Source: Kitasatospora sp. MAP5-34
GTDB lineage: Bacteria; Actinomycetota; Actinomycetes; Streptomycetales; Streptomycetaceae
Assembly: GCF_029894335.1 (NCBI RefSeq)
Contig: NZ_JARXZC010000034.1
Span: forward strand, 1-64,000
Direction of reading: 5' to 3'
DNA length: 64,000 nucleotides
The notes beneath the pieces were generated by a model. The model saw only the letters and a list, made by a program, of their open reading frames with translations, did not search any database and was not told the DNA's origin. Every line of letters begins with the position of its first letter. Position 1 is the stretch's first letter. Positions 35,139-43,305 of this stretch are shown one piece after another. Both the position numbers and the translations under genes were made by a program.

Positions 35139-35155
35139 GGCCCTGTCACAGGGCC
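35139..35155 (+). promoter_or_regulatory. Palindrome upstream of a short ORF and rsgA
   Basis: GGCCCTGTCACAGGGCC is a perfect odd-length palindrome with 8-bp arms. It lies just after a -10-like TAGGCT (35113-35118) and 24 bases before the start of a short ORF. It could be an operator or an RNA stem in the rsgA leader. Confidence 0.4.
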
Positions 35156-35179
35156 GGTACGAAGTGGGAGGTGAGCCTC

Positions 35180-35251
35180 ATGGCTGTCGCCGTGATTTCG
35201 GCTGCCCAGGGCAGCAAGCGCACTCACCTCACCCTCCCGGCCGCCGGCTGA
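35180..35251 (+). CDS. 23-residue ORF in the rsgA leader
   Basis: ATG 35180 follows an excellent ribosome site (GGGAGGTGAG) and reads MAVAVISAAQGSKRTHLTL to a TGA at 35249. It ends about 70 bases before the weak TTG start of rsgA. The strong initiation signal before such a short frame suggests a leader or coupling peptide. No family is recognised. Confidence 0.45.
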   Translation: MAVAVISAAQGSKRTHLTLPAAG

Positions 35252-35321
35252 CGCACGAGCAAGCCGCTCGCGCAGCCGTAGACCCGCCGGGATCGCATTC
35301 CTCCCGAAGGGCCCCACTGCG

Positions 35322-36410
35322 TTGTCGTACGCGACTCCGAGCACCACCAGCACCACTGCTCTCTCCGGCTATGGCTGGACTCCCGAGCTCGAAGAGCTCT
35401 TTGCCCCCCTCGCCGAGGCCGGGCTCACCCCTGCCCGGATCGCCCGGGTCGACCGTGGCCAGTGCGATGTCGTGCTCGCCGACCCCGGCACGGGCGAGCT
35501 GCGCACCGTCCGGACGGACACCCGTCCGGTCGGCGATCCCGATCCGATCAACTGCCCCTGTACCGGCGACTGGGCGGCCGTCGACCTGGCGGCCGCGCCC
35601 ATGCCCACCGTCTCGGCCCTGCTGCCGCGCGGCACGGCGATCATCCGCAAGGGCGCGGGCGCGCGCTCGGACGGCCAGGTGCTGGCGGCCAACATCGACA
35701 CCGTCCTGATCGCCGTCTCGCTCGCCGCCGAGCCGGATCTCGGCCGGATCGAACGCTTCCTCGCCCTCGCCTGGGAGAGCGGCGCCGAGCCCCTGGTCGT
35801 CCTCACCAAGGCCGACCTGGTGGACGACGCCGACTTCGTCCGCTCGGACGTCGAGGAGATCGCGCCCGGCGTCACCGTCCTGGTGGTCAGCGCCGAGACC
35901 GGCGAGGGCGTGGACGTGCTGCGCGCCTGCGCACCCGGCTCCACCGCGCTGATCGGGCAGTCCGGCGCGGGCAAGTCCACGCTGACCAACGCGCTCGCCG
36001 GCACCGACGTGATGACCGTCCAGCAGACTCGGGCCGCCGACGAGAAGGGCCGGCACACCACCACCACCCGCGAGCTGATCCCGTTGCCCGGCGGCGGCGT
36101 GGTGATCGACACCCCCGGCTTGCGAGGCGTCGGCCTCTACGGCGGGGAGGGCCTGGCACACGCCTTCTCCGACATCGAGGAGCTGGCGGAGAACTGCCGC
36201 TTCCACGACTGCGGCCACCGCTCCGAGCCGGGCTGCGCGGTCGGCGCCGCCCTCGCGGACGGCACCCTGCCGCTGCGCCGGATGGACAGCTACCTGAAGC
36301 TTCAGCGCGAGAACGAGTGGATCGCCTCGCGCAGTGACGCCCGCCTCGCGGCCGAGCGCCTGAAGAAGTGGAAGACCATCGTCAAGTCGGCCGGCAAGGT
36401 CCGCCCGTAG
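35322..36410 (+). CDS. rsgA: Ribosome small-subunit-dependent GTPase A, RsgA
   Basis: The 362-residue protein is a circularly permuted GTPase. The G4-like TKADL motif comes before the P-loop GQSGAGKST and DTPGLRGVG. The C-terminus has the zinc-binding pattern CRFHDCGH...C of RsgA. It assists late maturation of the 30S subunit. No ATG or GTG is available before the OB-like N-terminal domain, so the TTG at 35322 is used, with GAAGGG ten bases upstream. Translation may depend on the short ORF in the leader. A strong terminator follows. Confidence 0.92.
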   Translation: MSYATPSTTSTTALSGYGWTPELEELFAPLAEAGLTPARIARVDRGQCDVVLADPGTGELRTVRTDTRPVGDPDPINCPCTGDWAAVDLAAAPMPTVSALLPRGTAIIRKGAGARSDGQVLAANIDTVLIAVSLAAEPDLGRIERFLALAWESGAEPLVVLTKADLVDDADFVRSDVEEIAPGVTVLVVSAETGEGVDVLRACAPGSTALIGQSGAGKSTLTNALAGTDVMTVQQTRAADEKGRHTTTTRELIPLPGGGVVIDTPGLRGVGLYGGEGLAHAFSDIEELAENCRFHDCGHRSEPGCAVGAALADGTLPLRRMDSYLKLQRENEWIASRSDARLAAERLKKWKTIVKSAGKVRP

Positions 36411-36427
36411 CTAACGGATCAACCCCA

Positions 36428-36461
36428 GGCAGGGGCGCGGGAACCCTCCCGCGCCCCTGCC
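36428..36461. terminator. Strong terminator after rsgA
   Basis: Perfect 15-bp arms (GGCAGGGGCGCGGGA at 36428-36442 and its complement at 36447-36461) flank a 4-nt loop. It begins about 18 bases after the rsgA stop. The symmetry would also stop transcription entering from the right. Confidence 0.85.
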
Positions 36462-36476
36462 TACCACCGGAGCCTC

Positions 36477-36614
36477 CTACGCGGGGTTCACCAGCCGGAA
36501 CCGCACCAGCACCACGGGCGTGGTGTCGTCGACGGTGAACCCGGGGTCGCCGAGCGCCTCCACGGTGATGTCCGATTTCCGCCGGTCGAGTCCCGGGCGG
36601 TGCCGCAGACTGGA
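36477..36614 (-). pseudogene. Possible 3' remnant of a lost gene
   Basis: On the minus strand a protein-like end reads SDITVEALGDPGFTVDD followed by TTPVVLVRFRLVNPA and TAG at 36477. It has normal codon bias but no usable start; the only candidate, GTG 36563, gives 28 residues, and a stop closes the frame at 36615. No family is recognised. It sits between a terminator and the alkA start, and may be the tail of a deleted gene or chance. Confidence 0.25.
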
Positions 36615-36618
36615 CTAC

Positions 36619-38178
36619 GTGATCGACGACGAGACCAGATACCGGGCCGTGGGCAGCCGGGACGCCCGCTTCGACGGCGTGTTCTTCACGGCAGTCCGCA
36701 CCACGGGCATCTACTGCCGCCCGAGCTGCCCGGCGGTGACACCGAAGCGGGTCAACTGCGCCTTCTACCCGACGGCCGCCGCCGCCCAGGGCGCGGGCTT
36801 CCGCGCCTGCCGCCGCTGCCGTCCGGACTCCGTGCCGGGCTCGCCCGAGTGGAACCACCGCGCCGATCTGGTCGGCCGGGCGATGCGCCTGATCGGCGAC
36901 GGGGTGGTGGACCGCGAGGGCGTCGCGGGCCTCGCCGGCCGCCTCGGCTACAGCTCCCGGCAGCTCCAGCGGCAGCTGACCGCCGAGCTGGGCGCCGGCC
37001 CGATCGCGCTGGCCCGCGCGCAGCGCGCACAGACCGCCCGACTGCTGCTGCAGACCACCGAACTCCCGGTCACCGAGGTCGCGTTCGCGGCCGGCTTCGC
37101 CTCCGTACGGCAGTTCAACGACACCGTCCGCGAGGTCTACGACCGCACCCCGAGCGGCCTGCGCACCGAGGTCTCGGCCGATCGGCGCGGCGGGGCCCCG
37201 GCGGGCACGCTGAGCCTGCGACTGGCGTACCGGGGCGCGCTCGACAGCGACCACCTGATCGACTTCCTCGCGCTGCGCGCCGTGCCCGGCGTCGAGGAGG
37301 TGGTGGCCGGCGGCCGGCCCGGTGTCCGGACGTACCGCCGCACGCTCACGCTGCCCTACGGGCACGGCATCGCCGAGGTGGACGGACTCGGGACCGGCGT
37401 CCGCCCCGACCGGGGGTGGCTGGACTGCCGCCTCCGGCTCACCGACCTGCGCGACCTGACCACCGCCGTGCACCGGCTGCGCGCGCTGTTCGACCTGGAC
37501 GCCGACCCGGATGCCGTGGACGGGCAGCTGGCCGCTGACCCGCTGCTCGGCGGCCTGGTCCGGTCCCGTCCGGGCCTCCGCTCCCCGGGCCACGTCGACC
37601 CGCACGAGCTGGCCGTGCGGGCGGTGCTCGGCCAGCAGATCACCGTCGCGGCCGCCCGCACCCTGGCGGCCCGGCTCGCCGAACGGTACGGCGCCGCGCT
37701 GCCCGAGCCGAGCGGCGGGCTGCGCCTGCTCTTCCCGACCGCCGCCGCCCTCGCCGACGCGGAGCCGGCCGACCTCGCCATGCCCGAGGCCCGCCGCCGC
37801 GCGCTGCGCGGCCTGTGCGCGGCGCTGGCGGACGGCACGGTCCGCCTGGACGGCGGGGTCGAGCGCGAGCAGGCGGCGGCGGAGCTGCTCGCGCTGCCCG
37901 GCATCGGCCCGTGGACCGTGGGTTACCTTCGGATGAGGGCACTCGCCGACCCGGACGTCTTCCTGCCGGGCGACGCCGGAGTGCGGCACGGGCTGCTGCG
38001 CCTGGGACACCCCGGCGACCCGAAGGCGGCCGCTGCGGCGGGCGCGGCGTGGGCGCCGTGGCGCTCCTACGCCGTCCACCGGCTCTGGGCGGCGGCCTCC
38101 GCCGCGCCTGCCCCTGCTGCTACCTCTGCTTTCTCCTCCTCTGCTTCCGCTTCTGGCTCGGAGAGTGACAACGCATGA
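36619..38178 (+). CDS. alkA: Ada N-terminal / AraC HTH / AlkA glycosylase fusion
   Basis: The 519-residue protein combines three modules. An Ada zinc domain contains RFDGVFFTAV and TTGIYCRPSCPA (the Cys that accepts methyl from phosphotriesters). An AraC-type HTH lies at about residues 85-185 (LAGRLGYSSRQLQRQL, VTEVAFAAGFASVRQF). The AlkA glycosylase carries the helix-hairpin-helix LPGIGPWTVGYLRMRAL and catalytic Asp in DVFLPGD. It excises alkylated bases and likely senses methylation damage. GTG 36619 is chosen because family members start just before ERYRAV-like residues. Its TGA overlaps the ogt start. A Ser/Ala run precedes the C-terminus. Confidence 0.9.
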   Translation: MIDDETRYRAVGSRDARFDGVFFTAVRTTGIYCRPSCPAVTPKRVNCAFYPTAAAAQGAGFRACRRCRPDSVPGSPEWNHRADLVGRAMRLIGDGVVDREGVAGLAGRLGYSSRQLQRQLTAELGAGPIALARAQRAQTARLLLQTTELPVTEVAFAAGFASVRQFNDTVREVYDRTPSGLRTEVSADRRGGAPAGTLSLRLAYRGALDSDHLIDFLALRAVPGVEEVVAGGRPGVRTYRRTLTLPYGHGIAEVDGLGTGVRPDRGWLDCRLRLTDLRDLTTAVHRLRALFDLDADPDAVDGQLAADPLLGGLVRSRPGLRSPGHVDPHELAVRAVLGQQITVAAARTLAARLAERYGAALPEPSGGLRLLFPTAAALADAEPADLAMPEARRRALRGLCAALADGTVRLDGGVEREQAAAELLALPGIGPWTVGYLRMRALADPDVFLPGDAGVRHGLLRLGHPGDPKAAAAAGAAWAPWRSYAVHRLWAAASAAPAPAATSAFSSSASASGSESDNA

Positions 38179-38702
38179 CAACTGTGTTCACGACCATGGA
38201 GAGCCCGCTGGGCCGACTGCTGCTGAGCGGTGTCCTGGACGGGAACGGCCCGGCGGCGCTCGCCACGGTCACCGCTCCCGGACAGAAGGGCGCACTCGCG
38301 GAACCGGCCGACGACTGGACCCGCGACCCGGCGCCGCTCGCACCGGCCGTCGAGCAGCTGACGGCCTACTTCGCGGGGGAGCTGACCGCCTTCGACCTGC
38401 TGCTCGCACCGGTCGGCACCGAGTTCCGGCACCGGATCTGGGACGCTCTGGACGACATCCCGTACGGCGTGACCGTCACCTACGGCGAACTGGCGGCTTC
38501 GGCCGGGCAGTCGCCGCGCGCGGTACGCGCGGTGGGCGGCGCGGTGGGGGCCAACCCGCTGTTGGTGGTCCGGCCGTGCCACCGGGTGATGGGAGCGAAC
38601 GGCACGCTCACGGGCTTCGCGGCCGGCGTCGACAGCAAGCGCTGGCTGCTGGAGCTGGAGAGCGGATCGCCGGGGAGCAGCCCGGCGGGGACGCTGTTCT
38701 GA
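38175..38702 (+). CDS. ogt: Methylated-DNA-protein cysteine methyltransferase, Ogt
   Basis: The 175-residue protein has the alkyltransferase active site PCHRV and the upstream helix-turn-helix TYGELAASAGQSPRAVRAVGGA used to flip out O6-methylguanine. It transfers the methyl group to its own cysteine. ATG 38175 overlaps the alkA-fusion stop (ATGA), so N- and O-alkyl repair are co-expressed, and the fused Ada domain is a likely regulator of both. Confidence 0.95.
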   Translation: MTTVFTTMESPLGRLLLSGVLDGNGPAALATVTAPGQKGALAEPADDWTRDPAPLAPAVEQLTAYFAGELTAFDLLLAPVGTEFRHRIWDALDDIPYGVTVTYGELAASAGQSPRAVRAVGGAVGANPLLVVRPCHRVMGANGTLTGFAAGVDSKRWLLELESGSPGSSPAGTLF

Positions 38703-38722
38703 GCCGGTCGGCTGATGGGCCG

Positions 38723-39313
38723 TCAGTTCGTACGGTCGTCCGAAGCGGTGTCCGTGGCGGTGTCCGAAGCGGCGTCCGTGCCGGTGATTCCGCTGCCGCT
38801 GCCGCCGGCCAGGGCCTTGGCCAGCAGCTCCAGGCCGGGGAGCGCACCCATCACGGCTTCACGGTTCGCGGGCGAGAGGCTCTCCAGAGCCTCGGCCAGG
38901 CGGCGCTCGTGGGCCCGTTGCCAGTCCCGCAGCTGCTGGTGGCCCGCTTCGGTCAGCGCGATCCGCGCGGTGCGGCGGTCGCCGGGGTCGGCCTGCCGGT
39001 CCACGAAGCCGGACTCCAGCAGCTTGCCGATCAGTCCGCTCACGGTGTTCGGCGCCAGCCGCTGGCGGGCGGCGAGTTCGCCGACCCGCAGCGGTGCCGC
39101 CGCCAGCGTCTGGAGCAGCTCGACCTGGGCCATCGGCAGCGACTCCCACGGATAGTCGGTGCGGATGCTGCTGCGCAGCGCCCGGCGCAGCCGGGTGATC
39201 ACGTCGGTGAGGCGCTGTGCGCGCTCGATCGCCGCAGTCTCCTCCAGCGCTGAGCCACCGTCGGAAACGGCGCTGGTGGGGGTGGGTGTACCGGGGCTGG
39301 GCAGCGACGACAT
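38723..39313 (-). CDS. MarR family transcriptional regulator
   Basis: The 196-residue protein has the MarR winged helix: VGELAARQRLAPNTVSGLIGKLLESGFVDR (recognition helix) followed by DPGDRRTARIALTEAG (wing). The C-terminal 30 residues are a Ser/Asp/Thr/Ala repeat (DAASDTATDTASDD) outside the fold. ATG 39313 is a reasonable start; GTG 39340 would add nine residues. It converges with ogt. The likely target is its own promoter, and the ligand is unknown. Confidence 0.85.
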   Translation of the reverse strand: MSSLPSPGTPTPTSAVSDGGSALEETAAIERAQRLTDVITRLRRALRSSIRTDYPWESLPMAQVELLQTLAAAPLRVGELAARQRLAPNTVSGLIGKLLESGFVDRQADPGDRRTARIALTEAGHQQLRDWQRAHERRLAEALESLSPANREAVMGALPGLELLAKALAGGSGSGITGTDAASDTATDTASDDRTN

Positions 39314-39381
39314 GGCGGAAAGCGTAGCGCTTGCCGGCACCCACCTCGTCCGCTGACCAGTAGGCAGGACGGGGCATCCCA

Positions 39382-39453
39382 GGGCGCGGGGAACTGCGCG
39401 AATCGGAAGGCCGCTGACCGTTGCATTCCGACCCTTGCGCGGCCCCCGCGCCC
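39382..39453. repeat. Dispersed GGGCGCGGGGAACTG hairpin, copy 1
   Basis: GGGCGCGGGG (39382-39391) pairs with CCCCGCGCCC (39444-39453), and inner arms CGGAA/TTCCG extend the stem. The element shares its core GGGCGCGGGGAACTGCGCGA with hairpins at 58760-58833 and 61996-62068. It lies between the MarR and DUF305 genes and probably acts as a terminator for DUF305 read leftward. Confidence 0.65.
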
Positions 39454-39471
39454 CCTCGGTTAGCGAATGCG

Positions 39472-40194
39472 TCAGGCGAGCGGCTTCGCACCCCGCTCGG
39501 CGAGCATCTGCGTGATCATGTCGATCTCGGAGAGCTGCCCGTTCACCATGGTCTGGGCGAGCCGCTTCTCGACCGGGTCGGTGCTGACGTCCACGTACCC
39601 CTGGGCCATCTCGACCCCGCCCTTGTGGTGCTGGACCATCAGCTGCAGGTAGAACACCTCGGCGTCCCGCCCGCTGAGCGTACGCAGCTTCGCCAGGTCG
39701 GCGTTGGTCGCCATGCCGGGCATCAGCGAGCCGTCGTGCGCCACGTAGGTGTGGTCCATCTTCATCCAGGCCATCGGCTGGTCACCCGAACTCTGCGGCA
39801 GCCCCCAGTGGTCGAGCCACCCCATCAGCATGCCCCGCTGGTTGGCCTGGGTGTTGATGATGTCGAACGCCAGGTTCCGGACCGCGCTGTCCTGCGTACG
39901 GTCCCGGACGATGAACGACATGTCGATGGCCTGCTGGTGATGCGTCGCCATGTCCCGCGCGAACCCGGCCTCGGGCGAGCTGTTCGAGGGCGCGGTCGCG
40001 GACGTACCGGAGGCGGACGGGCCGCCCGCCAGCAGCGCCGGAACGCCCAGGCAGAGCGCCACGGCCGTGGCCAGCGCGGCCGGCCACCACACCCGCCGCG
40101 CGCGGGAGCGCGGCGGGGTGGTTGCGGTGGTTCCAGTGGTGTCGGCGGCGGCGTCGAGCTCCTCGGTGCCGGTCACCGGCTCGGACTCGCTCAC
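39472..40194 (-). CDS. DUF305 family exported protein
   Basis: The 240-residue protein has a short cytoplasmic start, one signal-anchor helix (WWPAALATAVALCLGVPALLAGG) and a DUF305 domain of paired four-helix bundles with the repeated His motifs MATHHQQAIDMS and MVQHHKGGVEMA. His-rich DUF305 proteins are thought to bind metal or have a ferritin-like fold outside the cell. A GTG at 40194 overlaps the DUF3105 stop (GTGA), showing an operon. Copper handling is possible but unproven. Confidence 0.85.
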   Translation of the reverse strand: MSESEPVTGTEELDAAADTTGTTATTPPRSRARRVWWPAALATAVALCLGVPALLAGGPSASGTSATAPSNSSPEAGFARDMATHHQQAIDMSFIVRDRTQDSAVRNLAFDIINTQANQRGMLMGWLDHWGLPQSSGDQPMAWMKMDHTYVAHDGSLMPGMATNADLAKLRTLSGRDAEVFYLQLMVQHHKGGVEMAQGYVDVSTDPVEKRLAQTMVNGQLSEIDMITQMLAERGAKPLA

Positions 40195-40865
40195 TGGGTG
40201 CTGCACGACGCGCCCGGCTCCTGGGTCTGCGGACCCTGGACGTACTTGGTGAAGAACTCGGCGACCCGGGGGTCACTCGCGCTGTCGAGCACCAGCTGGG
40301 TGCCCCAGGCGGTCAGCGTGATGGTGCCCTTCTCGTCCGGGTACGGGCTCATCAGCGAGTACGGCGTCTTCGACACCCGGTCCGACAGCGTCTTGATGTC
40401 GGCGGCCGACGCCTTGGCGTTGTAGGTGACCCAGACCGCGCCGTGCTCCATGGAGTGGACGGCGTTCTCGTTCACGACCGGCTTGTCGTAGACCGTGCCC
40501 ATGCAGTTCAGCCAGACCGGGTTGTGGTCACCGCCGACCGGCGGGGTCTGCGGGTAGTTGACCTTGGTCTGGACGTGGTTGCGGGTGAGCTTGTCGTAGG
40601 TCTGCACGCCCGGGATCGGGGCCTTGGCCGCAGCGATCTTGGCGTCCCGCTTGTCCTTGGCGTCCACGGCCAGGTAGACGCTGCCGCCGATCATGCCCGC
40701 CACCAGTACCGCGCCGACGCCGATCGCGATGAACTTGTTCCGGCGGTCGCGACGCTGCTCCTCGGCGCGCAGCTCGGCGATTCTGGCGCGGCGGTCGGTC
40801 TGGCCGGGACGGCCTCCGGACGTACGGTTTCCCGACTTACTGGACTGCTTGGAGGCGGAACCCAT
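40191..40865 (-). CDS. DUF3105 family membrane-anchored protein
   Basis: The 224-residue protein has a basic cytoplasmic N-terminus rich in Lys and Arg, one transmembrane helix (FIAIGVGAVLVAGMIGGSVYLAV) and an external DUF3105 domain marked by NPVWLNCMGTVYD and MEHGAVWVTYNA. Two cysteines (WLNCMG and GASCSTQ) may form a disulfide. It is co-transcribed with the DUF305 gene by GTGA overlap. The pair is frequent in actinomycetes, but the function is unknown. AGGA lies nine bases before ATG 40865. Confidence 0.85.
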   Translation of the reverse strand: MGSASKQSSKSGNRTSGGRPGQTDRRARIAELRAEEQRRDRRNKFIAIGVGAVLVAGMIGGSVYLAVDAKDKRDAKIAAAKAPIPGVQTYDKLTRNHVQTKVNYPQTPPVGGDHNPVWLNCMGTVYDKPVVNENAVHSMEHGAVWVTYNAKASAADIKTLSDRVSKTPYSLMSPYPDEKGTITLTAWGTQLVLDSASDPRVAEFFTKYVQGPQTQEPGASCSTQ

Positions 40866-40974
40866 GGAAAGTGTCCTTGTCCCCGCCGGCGCTCAGGGCA
40901 CGGCGGTATGAGGGAGTGGCAGGGGTGGCGGAGCCGCCGGGCCGCCCACGACGTGGGGCCGGCGGTGGGTTCCG

Positions 40975-41550
40975 CTAGGTCCGGTGGACCTGAAGGGCAT
41001 GGAGATCGGGCGCGTGATCGGGACCGACCTGGGCCGTGAGCGCTGCGTGGCCCGGCACCGCCCGCTCCAGCACGAGCTGGCCCGGCACGGTGGCCGTGGG
41101 CTGCGGTGGCGGGTTCGGGAGCTGGCTGTTGGCGCCCCGGAACGGCTGGTTCGAGCAGCCGTCACCCGGGCGCGGGTGCTCGCCGTCGGCGGAACACCAG
41201 GTCAGCGCCGGACCGGCGGCCACCTGGGTGCGCGCCGGTGCCTGGGCACCTGCCCGTGTCCGGGTGCTTGCTTGTACCTGGGTGCTCGCCTGTACCGGCA
41301 TGCCCGTCCGTATCTGGGGATGGGCTGAGTGCAGCGCGCTGCTCTGTGAGATCAGGGTGGTCACGGTGGTCGGGCCGACCATCGTCGTAGCGGCGCCCGC
41401 CGGGGGTTCGGCCGTCATGGCCCCGGCGCGGCCCGCACACGGCAGCAGCGCCAGCAGTGCCACGAGCAGCAGCGCCCACACCGCGTACGCCGGGTGGCCC
41501 ACGTGGGTGGTCCTCCCCGGCTGCGGTGCGGTCGTTCCTGGCGCGGTCAT
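40975..41550 (-). CDS. Hypothetical exported/membrane protein with low-complexity repeats
   Basis: The 191-residue product has one hydrophobic helix (YAVWALLLVALLALLPCAG), which could be a signal peptide or anchor. A Gln/Ala/Ser/Thr-rich segment with near repeats (VQASTQVQASTRTRAGA) and a Pro-rich part follow. Two Cys occur in WCSADGEHPRPGDGCSNQP. No family is recognised. On the minus strand the -10-like TAATAT (41562-41557) lies seven bases before ATG 41550, so a leaderless transcript is likely. It is upstream of, and probably functionally linked to, the DUF3105-DUF305 pair. Confidence 0.55.
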   Translation of the reverse strand: MTAPGTTAPQPGRTTHVGHPAYAVWALLLVALLALLPCAGRAGAMTAEPPAGAATTMVGPTTVTTLISQSSALHSAHPQIRTGMPVQASTQVQASTRTRAGAQAPARTQVAAGPALTWCSADGEHPRPGDGCSNQPFRGANSQLPNPPPQPTATVPGQLVLERAVPGHAALTAQVGPDHAPDLHALQVHRT

Positions 41551-41721
41551 GCGCACATATTAATCAGCCGAAGGAGTGAAGCGATGCCCCTTACCGGCCT
41601 TCATTTTTCCGCTCTCCTCCTGCTCAGCGCCGGTGAATCACCCCTGCTTGGGGCACTTCCGGGCAGGTCGGACGGATCGGACCACGGTTCGGCCGGAACA
41701 GTGCACCCGCCGGGTGATGGG

Positions 41722-41763
41722 TTGTCCCCGAATCCCGGACACCGTCGTTCTCCTTGGGGACAA
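41722..41763. promoter_or_regulatory. Widely spaced inverted repeat TTGTCCCC / GGGGACAA
   Basis: TTGTCCCC (41722-41729) and GGGGACAA (41756-41763) are perfect 8-bp inverted half-sites separated by 26 bp, upstream of the PP2C-like gene at 41826. The spacing suits two operator half-sites or a long stem. It lies in the 275-bp divergent region 41551-41825, in which no convincing gene is seen. Confidence 0.4.
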
Positions 41764-41825
41764 TGACGTCGAGTCCGGCACAGAGCCTGCTCGGCAGACG
41801 GCACACACGGACGAGGAGCCGCCAG

Positions 41826-43286
41826 ATGAGCAAGCAGGGCGCACCCCCGCAGCAGCACCGGCCGGAGGACGGCTGGTGGCAGGCGGTCTACACGGGCCCG
41901 GCGGACACCCTGCCGGACACCCCGGGCGCCGTGGCCGACGAGGGCAGCGTCGACGACTGGTTCGACTCGGCGGCGGGCATGATCGGCACTCAGCGCACGG
42001 GACGGCAGGCCCCCGCCCCTGGGACGGTGGTCGAGCTGACCAAGCCGGTGGAGCCGGCCGATCCGGGTGAGCCGGGCGAGGGTGGTGAGCCGGGTGAGCC
42101 CGGAGATCCTGGTGATCCCGTCGAGGTGACCGTCGACGAGTGGTTCGACTCCGCCGTCGGCATGATCGGTGCGCAGCGCCAGGAAGAGGCACCAGATCAG
42201 CCCGCCCCTGCTCCTGCCCCGACCCCCACTGTCCCGGACGAGAAGCCGGCTCAAGCCCTGACCCCGGCGCCGACCCCAGCCCCGGCCCTGTCGCCCTCCC
42301 CGCCCTCGTCCCCGCCGCTGCCTCCGCGCCCGTCCACCCGCAAGCCGGACCAGCCCCCGGTGCCGCACGTCGGAGAGCGCCCGCCCACCTACGGCCCCGA
42401 GCCCACCGCGCTGCCCGACGCCGACCCCGACGAGCTCACCACCGTCGTCCCCGACACGGTCCTCGAAGGCGCGAGGTACGGCGTCGCCACCCTCCGGGCG
42501 GTCTCCGTCCGGGGCGACTCGGCCCGCTACCGGGGGGAGCCACGCCGCGACACGCTCCTGGTCACCCGCTTCGGCGACGGCCCCGACGGCCTCCTGCTGG
42601 CCGTGCTCGGCGCGCCGAGCCGCTCGCAGCCGCCGTCCTCCGCAGCGGCCGAGGCCGCGCGTCAGCTCACGGCCGCGATCGGCCGCAGCAGGCCGGAGCT
42701 CGCCGCCGACCTGCGCGACGGCGCCCGCGACCGCCTGCGCTACGGCCTGCAGCGCCTGGCGGCCCGCGCCGCCGCCCCCCTCCGGGCTGCCGCCACCGCC
42801 TCAGCCGCCACCGCCACCACCGACGAGAACCCGCCGTCCGACGGGCCGTCGTCGGACCTGCCGTCCCCGGACGCGGGGTCGTTGCACTGCCTCCTCGTCC
42901 CGCTCGACCCGGCCGCCACCCACCGCGCGGCGTTCGGAGTCGGCCCCGGCGGGCTCTACCTGCTGCGCTCCGGGCACTGGATCGACGCGTACGCCGCGCG
43001 CCTGCTGCACCATCCGGACGGGGAGCAGCCCGTCCCCGCCGTCGGTACGGCCCCGCCGCGTCCGTTCCGGTTCCGGCTCGTCCCGGCGACCCCCGGTGAC
43101 ATCCTGCTGCTCTGCACGCCCGGGCTGGCCGATCCGGTCGCCGACGAGCCGGCCGTGGCCCACTTCCTCTCCAGCCACTGGGCGCACCCGCACCCGCCCG
43201 GCACGGTCGACTTCCTGCGCCAGGTGCAGGTCCGGGCGAAGGGGTACGCCGACGACCGTACGGCCGTGGCGCTCTGGACCGAGTAA
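41826..43286 (+). CDS. PP2C-like phosphatase-fold protein with duplicated N-terminal motif
   Basis: The 486-residue protein has an N-terminal motif repeated twice, VDDWFDSAAGMIGTQR (42-57) and VDEWFDSAVGMIGAQR (103-118). A Pro/Ala/Thr-rich linker of about 90 residues follows, then a C-terminal PP2C-type domain (GARYGVATLRAVSVRGDSARYRGE, GDILLLCTPGLADPV, GYADDRTAVALW). The usual metal-binding DGxGG after the second strand is replaced by VLGAPSRSQPP, so catalysis is doubtful. GAGGAG precedes ATG 41826. It may bind partners through the WFDSA motif. Confidence 0.75.
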   Translation: MSKQGAPPQQHRPEDGWWQAVYTGPADTLPDTPGAVADEGSVDDWFDSAAGMIGTQRTGRQAPAPGTVVELTKPVEPADPGEPGEGGEPGEPGDPGDPVEVTVDEWFDSAVGMIGAQRQEEAPDQPAPAPAPTPTVPDEKPAQALTPAPTPAPALSPSPPSSPPLPPRPSTRKPDQPPVPHVGERPPTYGPEPTALPDADPDELTTVVPDTVLEGARYGVATLRAVSVRGDSARYRGEPRRDTLLVTRFGDGPDGLLLAVLGAPSRSQPPSSAAAEAARQLTAAIGRSRPELAADLRDGARDRLRYGLQRLAARAAAPLRAAATASAATATTDENPPSDGPSSDLPSPDAGSLHCLLVPLDPAATHRAAFGVGPGGLYLLRSGHWIDAYAARLLHHPDGEQPVPAVGTAPPRPFRFRLVPATPGDILLLCTPGLADPVADEPAVAHFLSSHWAHPHPPGTVDFLRQVQVRAKGYADDRTAVALWTE

Positions 43287-43305
43287 CCCGGGGCGTAACA
43301 GGGCG

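Noticed and set aside
41584..41766. 60-codon frame preceded by GAAGGAG
   Set aside because: The start is well placed, but the product is low complexity, lacks family resemblance and overlaps the inverted repeat and promoter region of the PP2C-like gene.
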